DNA of 64,000 nt from Agarivorans sp050870875 (lineage in GTDB: Bacteria > Pseudomonadota > Gammaproteobacteria > Enterobacterales > Celerinatantimonadaceae). Numbering within the stretch: position 1 is the first letter of the stretch; the number at the start of each line of letters is the position of its first letter. Below the pieces are notes generated by a model that worked only from the letters and a program-made list of their open reading frames with translations, was not told the origin of the DNA and ran no database searches. The position numbers were made by a program, and so were the translations under genes. The stretch covers positions 1,612,001 through 1,676,000 of the forward strand of contig NZ_CP194041.2 of the NCBI RefSeq assembly GCF_050870875.2, written 5' to 3'. Below, in pieces: positions 9,189 through 21,025 of the stretch.

Positions 9189-12100
9189 ATGTATAAACCT
9201 AATCTGCGTTTTCCGATTAAATCGAGCATAGCGTGGCGCAATAGTTTGCTACTGCTGACCATACTTGTCAGTTTAGCGGGCTGTCTCTGGTTTAGCCAAA
9301 GCCAAAATTGGCAACTTTCACCTAGATGGGTCATTTTAGTTGACCTTGGTATTCTTCTATCATCGTTTTTCATTAGTTTATTATGTCGCTATTACTATCG
9401 CCGCAGCGATAGCTACTTCATGCTGGTATTTAGTCTCGGTTTCTTTACCTTGAGCGCTATAGAACTTTGTTTTTTTCTGGTTCGTTACCAACTGTTCTTT
9501 TCGTTTTCTGTTGTTAGCCATAGTCATTTAGTGATTTGGGCGGGGTTGATTTCCCGAGGGTGTTTAGCTTTTATTTTATTGACCTCGGGGATGTTAGTGC
9601 ATCGGCTCTATCGGTTAGCGAACGGCGGTAAAATGAGTCCTTCAGTATTGATTATCGCTAGTGTTAGTTTTGCTTTACTTAGTATTGCCTTTCTATATGT
9701 CGTCTCTTTGCCTTTTATGCAAAGTTCATTAAGTTATTTGCAGTTACCCGCAGAGTTTGCAGTGAGCTGTACTTTTGTTTTGCTGATAGTGTCTTATGGT
9801 GTACGGCTACGCTGGTTAAGTGAGCCGCTTGAATATGGTATCTTGATCTTCACCTGTATTCAGTTCGTTTTGTATTTCTGGGCTGCACCATCGCAACTTG
9901 CAGCTGATAACTTTATGCAACTTGTTATCGCTTTGAGTAAACTTTTTAGTTACTTGGTCGTGATTGCTGCCGTTTTTTTACAGGCTAAATCTGCTACACC
10001 GCTGAATGGCGGGACTCGGACTTTGCGCCGAGAATCTCGCTTGATCCGATTATTTGAACGTTCTCGGAACCGACAATATCCTTGGTTTGTACGGGTTAAA
10101 AATTCGCTTAGTAGTTATGTCTCTTTGCTGAGTGCTTGTTTAGTGGTGATGGGCGTGGCTAGCACCTCACTTATATTTTATTTTGCCTTTGTGTCAAGTT
10201 TAGAAAATGAACGAAAACAGCAGCTAAGTTTACATAGTTCTATTCAAGTGGAGCACTTGGATCGTCGTATCAAACTCGCTTATGACGAAATAAGTTTATT
10301 TTCAAGGCGAGATGTTTTAATTGGTTTTTTCCAGCAACAATTTATTGAAGGGAATTTTATAAATATAGAGCCCTTATTTTGGAAACCTTGGTTACGTAGC
10401 AACGTTAATAAGTTATTTTCGAGGGTGCCAGCTTTGCGAGCGGTGCATTTAGTTGTTGTGGCACAAGGTCAACAATTTGATTACCTATCGGTGGCTAAAG
10501 GAAAGACACCTGACTCACCTAAATCCTTGCTATTGCTTGCCGCACAGCAGCCTAGCGTGGTGCATGCTCAAGCTATCCGCGAAAATAATGATGATGTCTG
10601 GTCTTTGGCTAAGGCTGTGACGAAGGGCGATGGAAAAGTTGCTGCTATCTGGGTGTTTCAATATCAACAAAGTAGTGTGTTTAGTTTGGTATTACAAGAG
10701 CCTCCAAGCTATTTAGCCGATCATGGTTTGAGTGATTCAAATGGTGATGATTTGTTAGTTTTCGACGTTAACGGAGAGCGATTATGGCGTAAAGAACAAG
10801 TTATTGCTGTGAATGATGAATTTCAAGCTGCAGAGTATCAAAGGGTTAAGCAGCTACTGGCTTCTCCGGTGAAAAATGTCGCGGAACAAGTTATCAAATA
10901 TGGTTCGTACCTTCTGAGCATCCAGCGATTAGCGTATATGCCTAACAATTCGCAAGAATATTTAGATTTGGTGCTGGTGGCTGATTACCAACGCACAATC
11001 GCTGGGTCAAAATTGGCAGCCAAGCAGGCTTTGATCGTGGCCTTAATCGTTATGGGTTTTATGGTGTTATTTGGCTGGTTTTTTGCGCATACCATTGTGT
11101 CGCCGTTGCGTTATATCACGCATGCGATGTTGTTGTATGGTAAACGGAATCTTCGAGTCGTTTTACCAGAGCAATCTAATGATGAAGTTGGGGTGCTTGC
11201 GAGTACTATTAGTCAAATGATGGCAGGGATTGATAAACGAGCAGAACGGTTAAATAGCCAGTTGCAATCTTCTTGGAAAAATCAACAGCAACTCAAACTT
11301 ACACAACAAAAAGCTAAAGTCTCTACGCGAGTCAAAAGTGATTTTTTGGCGATGATGAGCCATGAAGTTCGCACACCTATGGACTGTATCGTCAATATGA
11401 CTGAGTCATTGAGTTCATCGCCACTCAGTTCAGAACAGATGGAATATGTCAATACGATACGTTTGTCGAGTCAAGCCTTATTAGCCGTGGTAAATGATAT
11501 TTTTGATTATTCAAAAGTTGAAATGGAGACTATGGCGCTGCGTTTAAATACCTTTAATCTGAAGTTAACCTTATCAGATGTTGTTAAGATGTTTTCCTTG
11601 CAAGCAAAGGAGAAACACATTCAACTGCGTTTAGATTATCCTGCTTCATTGCCTAGCTCATTTTTAGGCGATCAAGGGAAGATCCAGCAAATTTTCATTA
11701 ATTTAGTCAGTAATGCCCTGCGGCATACTGAAGTTGGACATATTACGCTTAGTGTTCAACTTACCGAGCAGCCTACGTTAGGAGAAATGGTTGAAATCTC
11801 GGTGAGTGATAGTGGCGTCGGCATTTCTGAGGAAGCACAAGAAGATATGTTTCGCTCTTTTGCCAAGAGCGAAAATCTAAATCATCATTGTTTTGCAGAC
11901 ATAGGTTTAGGCTTGATGATATGCCAGAGACTTACGAGCCTAATGAATGGCGATGTAAAAATTCACTCACGTCTTGGCTTAGGAACTGAAGTTTCGATTC
12001 ATTTACCGCTCTCTAGTGTTGATAGCTATGATCAGCATTCTGTGAAGCGAACGATTGTATTGGAACGTCTATATGGGCAAGTTTTACTGATTGAAAGTGA

Positions 12101-12482
12101 CATTGTTAAGCAGCGTATTGTTAGTCATGTTTTGAATAGTTTTGGGCTTAAAGTGATTCTCGCGAATAACGGTCATGAAGCGATCGAAATGTTTAAAGGT
12201 TGGGGGACACAATTATCCTTGATCCTTATTAATTGCCAGATAGCGGATAAATCTGCCTTTCATGCAAGCTCGGTGATTCGAAACTTAGAGAGTAATACCC
12301 AACGGATCCCAATAATTGGATTGACCACTGGTCTAAATGATGAAATGAAACAAGTTAGTATTGAATCAGGGATTGATGAAATGCTACTGCAGCCCTGTGA
12401 ACGAGAAGTACTATATGGCTGTCTATCTCAATGGCTTGGTACGAATGCCTCCGCGGGTAGGGTTATTCAGTCGAAAACCTAG
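9189..12482 (+). CDS. membrane-bound hybrid sensor histidine kinase with degenerate receiver
   Basis: A 1097-residue sensor kinase. The N-terminus has about eight transmembrane helices in the first 270 residues, followed by another near 310-335, an extracytoplasmic region of about 270 residues, and a last helix near 612-635. A HAMP-like linker follows. The HisKA motif MMSHEVRTP puts the phosphorylated His at residue 725. The ATPase domain has its N box (FINLVSNALRHT), G1 (DSGVGIS) and G2 (IGLGLMICQRL). A C-terminal receiver-like domain (about 957-1080) has lost key residues: the phosphoacceptor is Asn1015 (INCQ instead of MDCQ), the Lys is Gln1068, and one acidic residue is Ser. Signal and partner are unknown, and no response regulator gene is adjacent. 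Confidence 0.9.
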   Translation: MYKPNLRFPIKSSIAWRNSLLLLTILVSLAGCLWFSQSQNWQLSPRWVILVDLGILLSSFFISLLCRYYYRRSDSYFMLVFSLGFFTLSAIELCFFLVRYQLFFSFSVVSHSHLVIWAGLISRGCLAFILLTSGMLVHRLYRLANGGKMSPSVLIIASVSFALLSIAFLYVVSLPFMQSSLSYLQLPAEFAVSCTFVLLIVSYGVRLRWLSEPLEYGILIFTCIQFVLYFWAAPSQLAADNFMQLVIALSKLFSYLVVIAAVFLQAKSATPLNGGTRTLRRESRLIRLFERSRNRQYPWFVRVKNSLSSYVSLLSACLVVMGVASTSLIFYFAFVSSLENERKQQLSLHSSIQVEHLDRRIKLAYDEISLFSRRDVLIGFFQQQFIEGNFINIEPLFWKPWLRSNVNKLFSRVPALRAVHLVVVAQGQQFDYLSVAKGKTPDSPKSLLLLAAQQPSVVHAQAIRENNDDVWSLAKAVTKGDGKVAAIWVFQYQQSSVFSLVLQEPPSYLADHGLSDSNGDDLLVFDVNGERLWRKEQVIAVNDEFQAAEYQRVKQLLASPVKNVAEQVIKYGSYLLSIQRLAYMPNNSQEYLDLVLVADYQRTIAGSKLAAKQALIVALIVMGFMVLFGWFFAHTIVSPLRYITHAMLLYGKRNLRVVLPEQSNDEVGVLASTISQMMAGIDKRAERLNSQLQSSWKNQQQLKLTQQKAKVSTRVKSDFLAMMSHEVRTPMDCIVNMTESLSSSPLSSEQMEYVNTIRLSSQALLAVVNDIFDYSKVEMETMALRLNTFNLKLTLSDVVKMFSLQAKEKHIQLRLDYPASLPSSFLGDQGKIQQIFINLVSNALRHTEVGHITLSVQLTEQPTLGEMVEISVSDSGVGISEEAQEDMFRSFAKSENLNHHCFADIGLGLMICQRLTSLMNGDVKIHSRLGLGTEVSIHLPLSSVDSYDQHSVKRTIVLERLYGQVLLIESDIVKQRIVSHVLNSFGLKVILANNGHEAIEMFKGWGTQLSLILINCQIADKSAFHASSVIRNLESNTQRIPIIGLTTGLNDEMKQVSIESGIDEMLLQPCEREVLYGCLSQWLGTNASAGRVIQSKT

Positions 12483-12622
12483 CTAACGATTGTGTGATGT
12501 AAGCCGTTTATTGATCTTAGTCTAGCCAATTAAATAAATAATTATCTGAACAATTGAAATAACCCATTCGCCTTTTAGTGTTGTAGAATCGGTAGTCTAG
12601 TTATTAACATAAAGTGTATTTA

Positions 12623-13183
12623 ATGAAACAAGCTGCAGTTTTCCTCGACCGAGATGGTGTTATCAATCATGACCATGGCTATGTATCTAAGGTTGACGAT
12701 TTTGAGTTTATTGAGGGTGCAATTGAGGCGATGCAACAGCTCAAAAAAGCTGGGTGGTTATTGGTGGTGGTGACTAATCAAGCAGGTATTGCGCGAGGCT
12801 ATTTCTCTGAGCAACAGTTTTTAAGCTTAACAGAATGGATGGATTGGTCCCTTGCTGATAGAGGCGTTGATTTGGATGGGATCTATTTTTGTCCTCATCA
12901 TAAAGATTATGGTAGTGAGGATTACCGAATTGATTGTAATTGTCGCAAGCCAAAGCCGGGAATGTTACTTGAGGCTGCTAAAGAGTTAGATATTGATTTG
13001 ACTAATTCCTGGCTGGTTGGCGATAAAGGCTCTGATTTGTTAGCCGCTAAAAATGCCGGAGTAAGCAACCGTATATTGGTGAAAGGACAATATTCGCTGA
13101 AAGCTGAAGAACTTCAGTTAGCGAGCAGCCAAGTATCATCATTGAAAGAAGCGGTGAGTATCATTCTGCAAGATGAACGCTAA
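12623..13183 (+). CDS. gmhB: D-glycero-beta-D-manno-heptose 1,7-bisphosphate 7-phosphatase
   Basis: GmhB removes the C7 phosphate of heptose bisphosphate in the synthesis of ADP-heptose for the lipopolysaccharide inner core. It is a HAD-superfamily phosphatase: the nucleophile and acid/base are D9 and D11 in FLDRDGVIN. The zinc-binding CPHH and CNCRKP cysteines lie in the middle, and VGDKGSDLLAA carries the late acidic motif. I chose ATG at 12623 rather than the GTG at 12614 because it gives the family-like N-terminus. It lies just upstream of the rRNA operon, as gmhB does beside rrnH in E. coli. Confidence 0.94.
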   Translation: MKQAAVFLDRDGVINHDHGYVSKVDDFEFIEGAIEAMQQLKKAGWLLVVVTNQAGIARGYFSEQQFLSLTEWMDWSLADRGVDLDGIYFCPHHKDYGSEDYRIDCNCRKPKPGMLLEAAKELDIDLTNSWLVGDKGSDLLAAKNAGVSNRILVKGQYSLKAEELQLASSQVSSLKEAVSIILQDER

Positions 13184-13323
13184 CAAGCATTAGGGTTACC
13201 GTGAACGTTCCTCGTGATAATACTTAATTTGCTTGTTTTATCGACATTTTTTAGCCGGATACGCTTGCATTGTTCGATATCTGAGCAGTTAAACAAAAAA
13301 CTGTGATTTTCTTCAAAAAAGGC

Positions 13324-13351
13324 TTGCACCGTAAGCGCGGATCCCTATAAT
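13324..13351 (+). promoter_or_regulatory. rrn promoter P1
   Basis: TTGCAC at 13324-13329 and a perfect TATAAT at 13346-13351 are separated by 16 bases, followed by a GC-rich discriminator (GCGACTCC). AT-rich sequence upstream could act as an UP element. This is the pattern of a strong, stringently controlled rRNA promoter. Confidence 0.85.
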
Positions 13352-13494
13352 GCGACTCCACTGACACGGCGGGCAGCACGCAATAGCGCAGCAGCAAGCG
13401 GTCAGGGTTGGTAAGGCCTGAGGCTTTATCAGCGGCGGTTAAACGCTTCAAACTTTCCTTAGAAAAGTTCTTCGGAAAAGATTGAAGAAAGCGG

Positions 13495-13522
13495 TTGACA
13501 GTCACCGAGGATGGCGTAGAAT
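13495..13522 (+). promoter_or_regulatory. rrn promoter P2
   Basis: TTGACA at 13495-13500 and TAGAAT at 13517-13522 with 16-base spacing are followed by GCGCACC, close to the discriminator of E. coli rrn promoters. It lies about 170 bases downstream of P1. Confidence 0.85.
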
Positions 13523-13548
13523 GCGCACCTCGCTTCGCAAGAAGCAAC

Positions 13549-13560
13549 GCTCTTTAACAA
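13549..13560 (+). promoter_or_regulatory. boxA antitermination site, 16S leader
   Basis: GCTCTTTAACAA matches the rrn boxA that binds NusB/NusE and allows antitermination through the operon. A second copy precedes 23S. Confidence 0.85.
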
Positions 13561-13564
13561 TTTA

Positions 13565-13580
13565 TCAAGCAATCTGTGTG
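13565..13580 (+). repeat. 5' arm of 16S RNase III processing stem
   Basis: Sixteen bases here are perfectly complementary to 15257-15272 after the 16S gene. The pair would enclose 16S in the precursor and present an RNase III site. Confidence 0.85.
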
Positions 13581-13684
13581 AGCACTCACAGAGCACTAAG
13601 CGAAAAAAATTAGCTTAAGTGGACTGGAGTGACACACTGTTTTAACAGTAATAATTTCAGTATTTACTTTGAGCGAAAGAACTT

Positions 13685-15227
<1,543 letters not shown>

Positions 15228-15256
15228 TTATGAACGTTTATGTTTTGTGACGTGTT

Positions 15257-15272
15257 CACACAGATTGCTTGA
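15257..15272 (+). repeat. 3' arm of 16S RNase III processing stem
   Basis: Perfect 16-base complement of 13565-13580, 30 bases past the end of 16S; see the 5' arm. Confidence 0.85.
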
Positions 15273-15332
15273 TAGAAGATAAAGAGAGAAGTTCTAGTGT
15301 GGTTTAGAACCAACGAGAACAGCTAACGCAGT

Positions 15333-15408
15333 GTCCCGTTCGTCTAGAGGCCTAGGACACCGCCCTTTCACGGCGGTAACACGAGTTCAAATCTCGTACG
15401 GGATACCA
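15333..15408 (+). tRNA. tRNA-Glu (anticodon TTC) in the 16S-23S spacer
   Basis: A 76-base tRNA including encoded CCA. The D arm and anticodon arm (CCGCC CTTTCAC GGCGG) match E. coli tRNA-Glu. The T arm is ACGAG/CTCGT with TTCAAAT, and the acceptor stem is GTCCCGT/ACGGGAT. The terminal acceptor pair is G1-U72, a wobble, where E. coli has G-C. It is the only tRNA in this spacer. Confidence 0.96.
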
Positions 15409-15485
15409 TTTCTCTCTTGGTTTAAGAAAATAAAGCTAAGCATTATGTTGATACAGTGCTTAGCTTTGGTTTCTAAGAAGCCGAA

Positions 15486-15498
15486 TGCTCTTTAACAA
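15486..15498 (+). promoter_or_regulatory. boxA antitermination site before 23S
   Basis: TGCTCTTTAACAA repeats the leader boxA between the spacer tRNA and 23S, as in other gammaproteobacterial rrn operons. Confidence 0.85.
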
Positions 15499-15636
15499 TT
15501 TGGAAAAGCTGATAAAAAATATCTCAAAAATACGAGTTAAATAACAAGTGTTTTTGGTATTCAAAAAAATAAGGTGATCGTACTCGAGTGGCAGGATTTA
15601 TACAGCCTGACCATTCAAGTGATTTAAGCGACAACA

Positions 15637-15650
15637 TTTAGGTGTTGTAT

Positions 15651-15657
<7 letters not shown>
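15637..15657 (+). repeat. 5' arm of 23S processing stem
   Basis: These 21 bases, spanning the 5' end of 23S, are perfectly complementary to 18530-18550 at its 3' end and should form the RNase III stem that closes the 23S precursor. Confidence 0.85.
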
Positions 15658-18529
<2,872 letters not shown>

Positions 18530-18538
<9 letters not shown>

Positions 18539-18550
18539 ACAACACCTAAA
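18530..18550 (+). repeat. 3' arm of 23S processing stem
   Basis: Twenty-one bases at the 3' end of 23S perfectly complementary to 15637-15657. Confidence 0.85.
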
Positions 18551-18646
18551 GGGTGTTGCTTATAGATACTTTATTTTAGAACCAAGAGTGCTTGTTAGGC
18601 TCGTGGGATATGTCAGTTTTTTCGAATGTTAAAGACAACAAGTTTT

Positions 18647-18766
18647 TGCCTGGTGGCAATAGCGTTGTGGAACCACCTGAACCCATGCCGAACTCAGAAG
18701 TGAAACGCAACTGCGCCGATGATAGTGTGGGGTCTCCCCATGTGAAAGTAGGTCACTGCCAGGCGC
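18647..18766 (+). rRNA. rrf: 5S ribosomal RNA
   Basis: A 120-base 5S gene starting TGCCTGGTGGC and ending CTGCCAGGCGC. The internal segments CCATGCCGAACTCAGAAGTGAAACG and GATAGTGTGGGGTCTCCCCATG-like sequence match E. coli. The terminal helix (GCCTGG/CCAGGC) closes properly. It is the last gene of the rrn operon; no distal tRNA follows. Confidence 0.96.
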
Positions 18767-18773
18767 CTATACT

Positions 18774-18804
18774 AAGCCCTCGTCTGACGACGAGGGCTTT
18801 TTTA
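18774..18804 (+). terminator. rRNA operon terminator
   Basis: AAGCCCTCGTC pairs with GACGAGGGCTT and is followed by six T, eight bases after 5S. The T-tract is also the left copy of the probable target duplication of the adjacent insertion sequence, so the terminator stays intact on its left side. Confidence 0.9.
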
Positions 18805-18805
18805 T

Positions 18806-18826
18806 GGTTCTTTGCAGATTAGCGGG
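18806..18826 (+). repeat. left inverted repeat of the ISL3-type element
   Basis: Begins GGTTCTTTGCAG and matches the reverse complement of 20076-20096 at 15 of 21 positions, including the outer five and the inner CGGG. Confidence 0.75.
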
Positions 18827-18836
18827 AACTGAAAAC

Positions 18837-18899
18837 AAAAACGGTAGTTAGTGGTAAGGTTACATCGCCAAACACAACCTTTCACAAACTACCGTTTTC
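18837..18899 (+). repeat. long hairpin directly before the transposase start
   Basis: An arm starting AAAACGGTAGTT (about 24 bases) is repeated inverted as a 23-base arm ending ACTACCGTTTT, with two or three mismatches and a spacer of about 14 bases. The transposase ATG begins at 18900, right at the foot of the hairpin. In read-through RNA it would hide or displace any ribosome-binding site, a plausible guard against transcription from the neighbouring rrn operon. That role is inference. Confidence 0.7.
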
Positions 18900-20093
18900 A
18901 TGCCGAATAATACTTTTCTATCGTCATTCTGGGAAGGCTTTCAGATCGTAAAGTCTTATAAAAATGACTCATTAATCTCTATCACCTTAATTCCTAATAC
19001 CGCTGCATACTGTTCTTGTGGTCAAGTTTCTGACTCTATTCATGACACTCAGTGGCGAACGCTTAAGGATGCGATGATGCTAGGTACACCCGTTGAGTTA
19101 CTCGTTCAGACTCGGCGCATCAAGTGTTCTAATTGTGGTATCAAGACTGAGTCTATTTCTTGGGTTAAGCCATATTCTCGCCTCACTAATCGGCTGATTG
19201 ATTACATTGATAATCTATTACCATTGCTACCCATCAAACACATTTCAGAGCTTACTGGAGTGCACTGGCACACCATCAAAGAAATAGATAAGCAACGTCT
19301 CAAGCGTGTCGTACCTGAGGTTCCTTGGGGGCGTTTGCGTCAACTGGTCATGGATGAGTTTGCCATATTCAAGGGCCATCGTTACGCCACTGTTATCGCA
19401 GATGCACAAACACATCAAGTACTTTGGATTGGTCTAGGTAGAAGTCGCAAAGACATACGTCCCTTCTTTGAGATGCTTGGAGAACATGCTCAAAATATCG
19501 AAGTTGTGGCAATGGATATGAACACCGCTTTTGACCTTGAGGTTCAAGCTCATTGTCCAAATGCTCGTATTGTCTATGACCTCTTTCATGTCGTTGCTAA
19601 GTTTGGTCGAGAGGTTATGGATAGAGTTCGTGTAGATCAAGCCAACCAACTAAAAGATGACAAAAGTGCACGGCGTTGGGTCAAGCGCTCACGCTGGGTA
19701 CTACTGAAAAATAGAGAGAATTTAAATACCAAGCAACAAAGCTATCTGGATGAAATACTCGCGGTTAACCGTGACTTAATGGTGACCCATTTACTTGGTG
19801 CTCAGCTCAAGGAACTCTGGCACTGCGACTCGGAAAAACAAGCCAAAGACCTTTGGGGAATATGGTGGCAACAAGTCCATGAAAGCGGAGTAAAGCCACT
19901 CATAAACTTTGCTAGAAAGCTGAAACCGTACCTTCATGGGATAGTGTCTTCGGCTTTATATCACTTAAATACATGCACCCTGGAAGGGATTAATAATAAG
20001 ATCAAGCTAATCAAAAGAATGGGCTATGGGTATCGAGATACGGATTACTTCTTTATGAAGATAAAAGCGGCCTTCCCCGGAAAGCCGCGATGA
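18900..20093 (+). CDS. ISL3-family transposase
   Basis: A 397-residue DDE transposase that should move its own element by cut and paste. Near the N-terminus a zinc-ribbon-like pair is visible (YCSCG and IKCSNCG), followed by a helix-turn-helix region around PIKHISELTGVHWHTIK. The catalytic core carries candidate acidic residues in MDEFAIFKGHRY, VAMDMN and CTLEGINNKIKLIKRMGYGYRD, the last being typical of ISL3 proteins. The frame is intact and full length. Its stop codon lies inside the right inverted repeat. No Shine-Dalgarno is visible because the hairpin occupies that place. Confidence 0.9.
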   Translation: MPNNTFLSSFWEGFQIVKSYKNDSLISITLIPNTAAYCSCGQVSDSIHDTQWRTLKDAMMLGTPVELLVQTRRIKCSNCGIKTESISWVKPYSRLTNRLIDYIDNLLPLLPIKHISELTGVHWHTIKEIDKQRLKRVVPEVPWGRLRQLVMDEFAIFKGHRYATVIADAQTHQVLWIGLGRSRKDIRPFFEMLGEHAQNIEVVAMDMNTAFDLEVQAHCPNARIVYDLFHVVAKFGREVMDRVRVDQANQLKDDKSARRWVKRSRWVLLKNRENLNTKQQSYLDEILAVNRDLMVTHLLGAQLKELWHCDSEKQAKDLWGIWWQQVHESGVKPLINFARKLKPYLHGIVSSALYHLNTCTLEGINNKIKLIKRMGYGYRDTDYFFMKIKAAFPGKPR

Positions 20094-20096
20094 ACC
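20076..20096 (-). repeat. right inverted repeat of the ISL3-type element
   Basis: Ends in GAACC and is the imperfect inverted copy of 18806-18826. It overlaps the last codons of the transposase gene. Confidence 0.75.
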
Positions 20097-20217
20097 TTTT
20101 TTTATGTCTGGGATTTAGCAAGGGCAGCCAAGATGAACTGGTGTTCATGATGATGCGGGCTGCGAAAATTGAAGTCTGATCCTGCGATAAATCAGATAAA
20201 TGCAGTTTTCACTATAT

Positions 20218-20251
20218 GAAAAAGCCTTTCAGGATATGAAAGGCCTTTTTG
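20218..20251. terminator. bidirectional hairpin terminator
   Basis: AAAGCCTTTCA pairs with TGAAAGGCCTTT, with A-runs before and T-runs after, so it can work in either direction. It separates the rrn/IS side from the IS630 remnant. Confidence 0.7.
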
Positions 20252-20255
20252 CTTT

Positions 20256-20444
20256 CTAGACTTCGACTCTTGCGTAGGGAAGTTCGGGAAGAATTTGGAC
20301 GCTCACATCATCTTTCCCAAGCACTTCCGCTATCTGTGTGCGCTTGTAGCCACGCTTAAAGGGGTAGATAGTCATGAAGCGAATTTTTAATCTAGGATCT
20401 GAGGTTTTTTTAAAGAGTCGTTTCAGTTCATCAGGTGTATGCAA
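20256..20444 (-). pseudogene. IS630-family transposase N-terminal fragment
   Basis: A 62-codon frame starting MHTPDELKRLFKKTSDPRLKIRF and continuing through a helix-turn-helix segment (GYKRTQIAEVLGKDDVSV). This resembles the N-terminal DNA-binding part of IS630-type transposases. After about residue 48 the resemblance stops, and the remaining residues look like unrelated flanking sequence. The catalytic DDE part is absent, so it is a dead remnant. The family call rests on the short HTH part only. Confidence 0.5.
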
Positions 20445-20625
20445 GCGGATAAGTACTTGAATGAGCGATAAGCTATTAGATCAGATAGTTAGTGCAATTG
20501 TTATTAAATCAGCAGCCTCGAGTTCTTACATATGAAGGTGAATATCTAGAGTTTAGAATTTACATTAAAACCCTTAGAGATTATTCGGGTAATTGTTAAC
20601 TGCTTATTGAGGCAACAGACATAAA

Positions 20626-20648
20626 AAAACGAGCTTAAAGCTCGTTCT
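20626..20648 (-). terminator. intrinsic terminator after the YjbE-like gene
   Basis: An AACGAGCTT/AAGCTCGTT stem is followed on the minus strand by seven T. It lies 20 bases past the stop codon at 20668. Confidence 0.8.
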
Positions 20649-20667
20649 TTATTTCACTGCTTAATAA

Positions 20668-20910
20668 TTACTGAGCAGTTGAAGTGCTAGTAGAGGTAGA
20701 AGTACCACCAGTTACACTATCATTGCTTTGGTTTGATGCGATACCAACTACAGCGGTAGTAGCTACAACACCACCAACAACTGCGCCAGTTACACCAGCA
20801 GCACCGCCAGCAGCGCCACCGGCACCAGCTGCACCAGCTGCTGCTTCAGCAGCAAATACATTACCAGACATTGCCAAAGCGGCAGCTGCGACTAAAACTA
20901 ATTTTTTCAT
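20668..20910 (-). CDS. small Ala/Gly-rich exported protein, YjbE-like
   Basis: An 80-residue protein with a signal peptide (MKKLVLVAAAALAMSGNVFA, cleavage before AEA), an Ala/Gly-rich middle that may span or stick to membrane, and a Ser/Thr tail ending TSTSTSTAQ. Length, composition and tail resemble E. coli YjbE, a small secreted protein of an exopolysaccharide operon. I use ATG at 20910 because GGAAA lies eight bases upstream and the signal peptide starts there; the frame also has an upstream ATG at 20973. It follows galU, which supplies UDP-glucose, consistent with a polysaccharide link. No yjbFGH neighbours are present, so the function is unproven. Confidence 0.7.
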   Translation of the reverse strand: MKKLVLVAAAALAMSGNVFAAEAAAGAAGAGGAAGGAAGVTGAVVGGVVATTAVVGIASNQSNDSVTGGTSTSTSTSTAQ

Positions 20911-21025
20911 GAAATTTCCCTGTATAAATTGTATAACTATGTCATTGTATGACTTAGTTAAGATGCTTTCCACATCTACTTACATATTTATCACTGATTA
21001 CGATTATTTTCCAGTGAATCTGCGT

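Larger units (their letters stand above)
13184..13684 (+). promoter_or_regulatory. rRNA operon control and leader region
   Basis: This 500-base stretch between gmhB and 16S has no gene. It holds AT-rich tracts resembling UP elements (for example around 13300-13320), two tandem sigma-70 promoters, a boxA antitermination site and the 5' arm of the 16S processing stem. The arrangement is that of a normal growth-rate-controlled rrn operon. Reading frames here are shadows. Confidence 0.85.
18806..20096 (+). mobile_element. insertion sequence, ISL3 family, complete
   Basis: A 1291-base element with one transposase gene. The ends are inverted repeats beginning GGTTC; the first 21 bases at left and right agree at 15 positions. 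Flanking sequence is TTTTTTAT on the left (18798-18805) and TTTTTTTAT on the right (20097-20105). This is compatible with the 8-bp target duplication typical of ISL3 elements, plus one extra T in the homopolymer. The insertion point is the T-tract of the rrn terminator. Boundaries are my reading of these repeats; family assignment comes from the transposase. Confidence 0.8.
20097..20667. other. intergenic region after the IS, with IS630 remnant and terminators
   Basis: These 571 bases contain the right target duplication of the IS, sequence that presumably lay directly downstream of the rrn terminator before insertion, a bidirectional hairpin terminator at 20218-20251, a truncated IS630-like frame on the minus strand, and the terminator of the YjbE-like gene. 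I see no other supported gene. Confidence 0.6.

Noticed and set aside
12614..12622. GTG start for gmhB nine bases upstream of the chosen ATG.
   Set aside because: The ATG gives the family-like N-terminus MKQAAVFLDRDG and the usual distance to the catalytic Asp.
20091..20179. A 29-codon frame starting ATG AAC CTT just after the transposase stop.
   Set aside because: No ribosome-binding site, no recognisable product, and it straddles the end of the insertion sequence.
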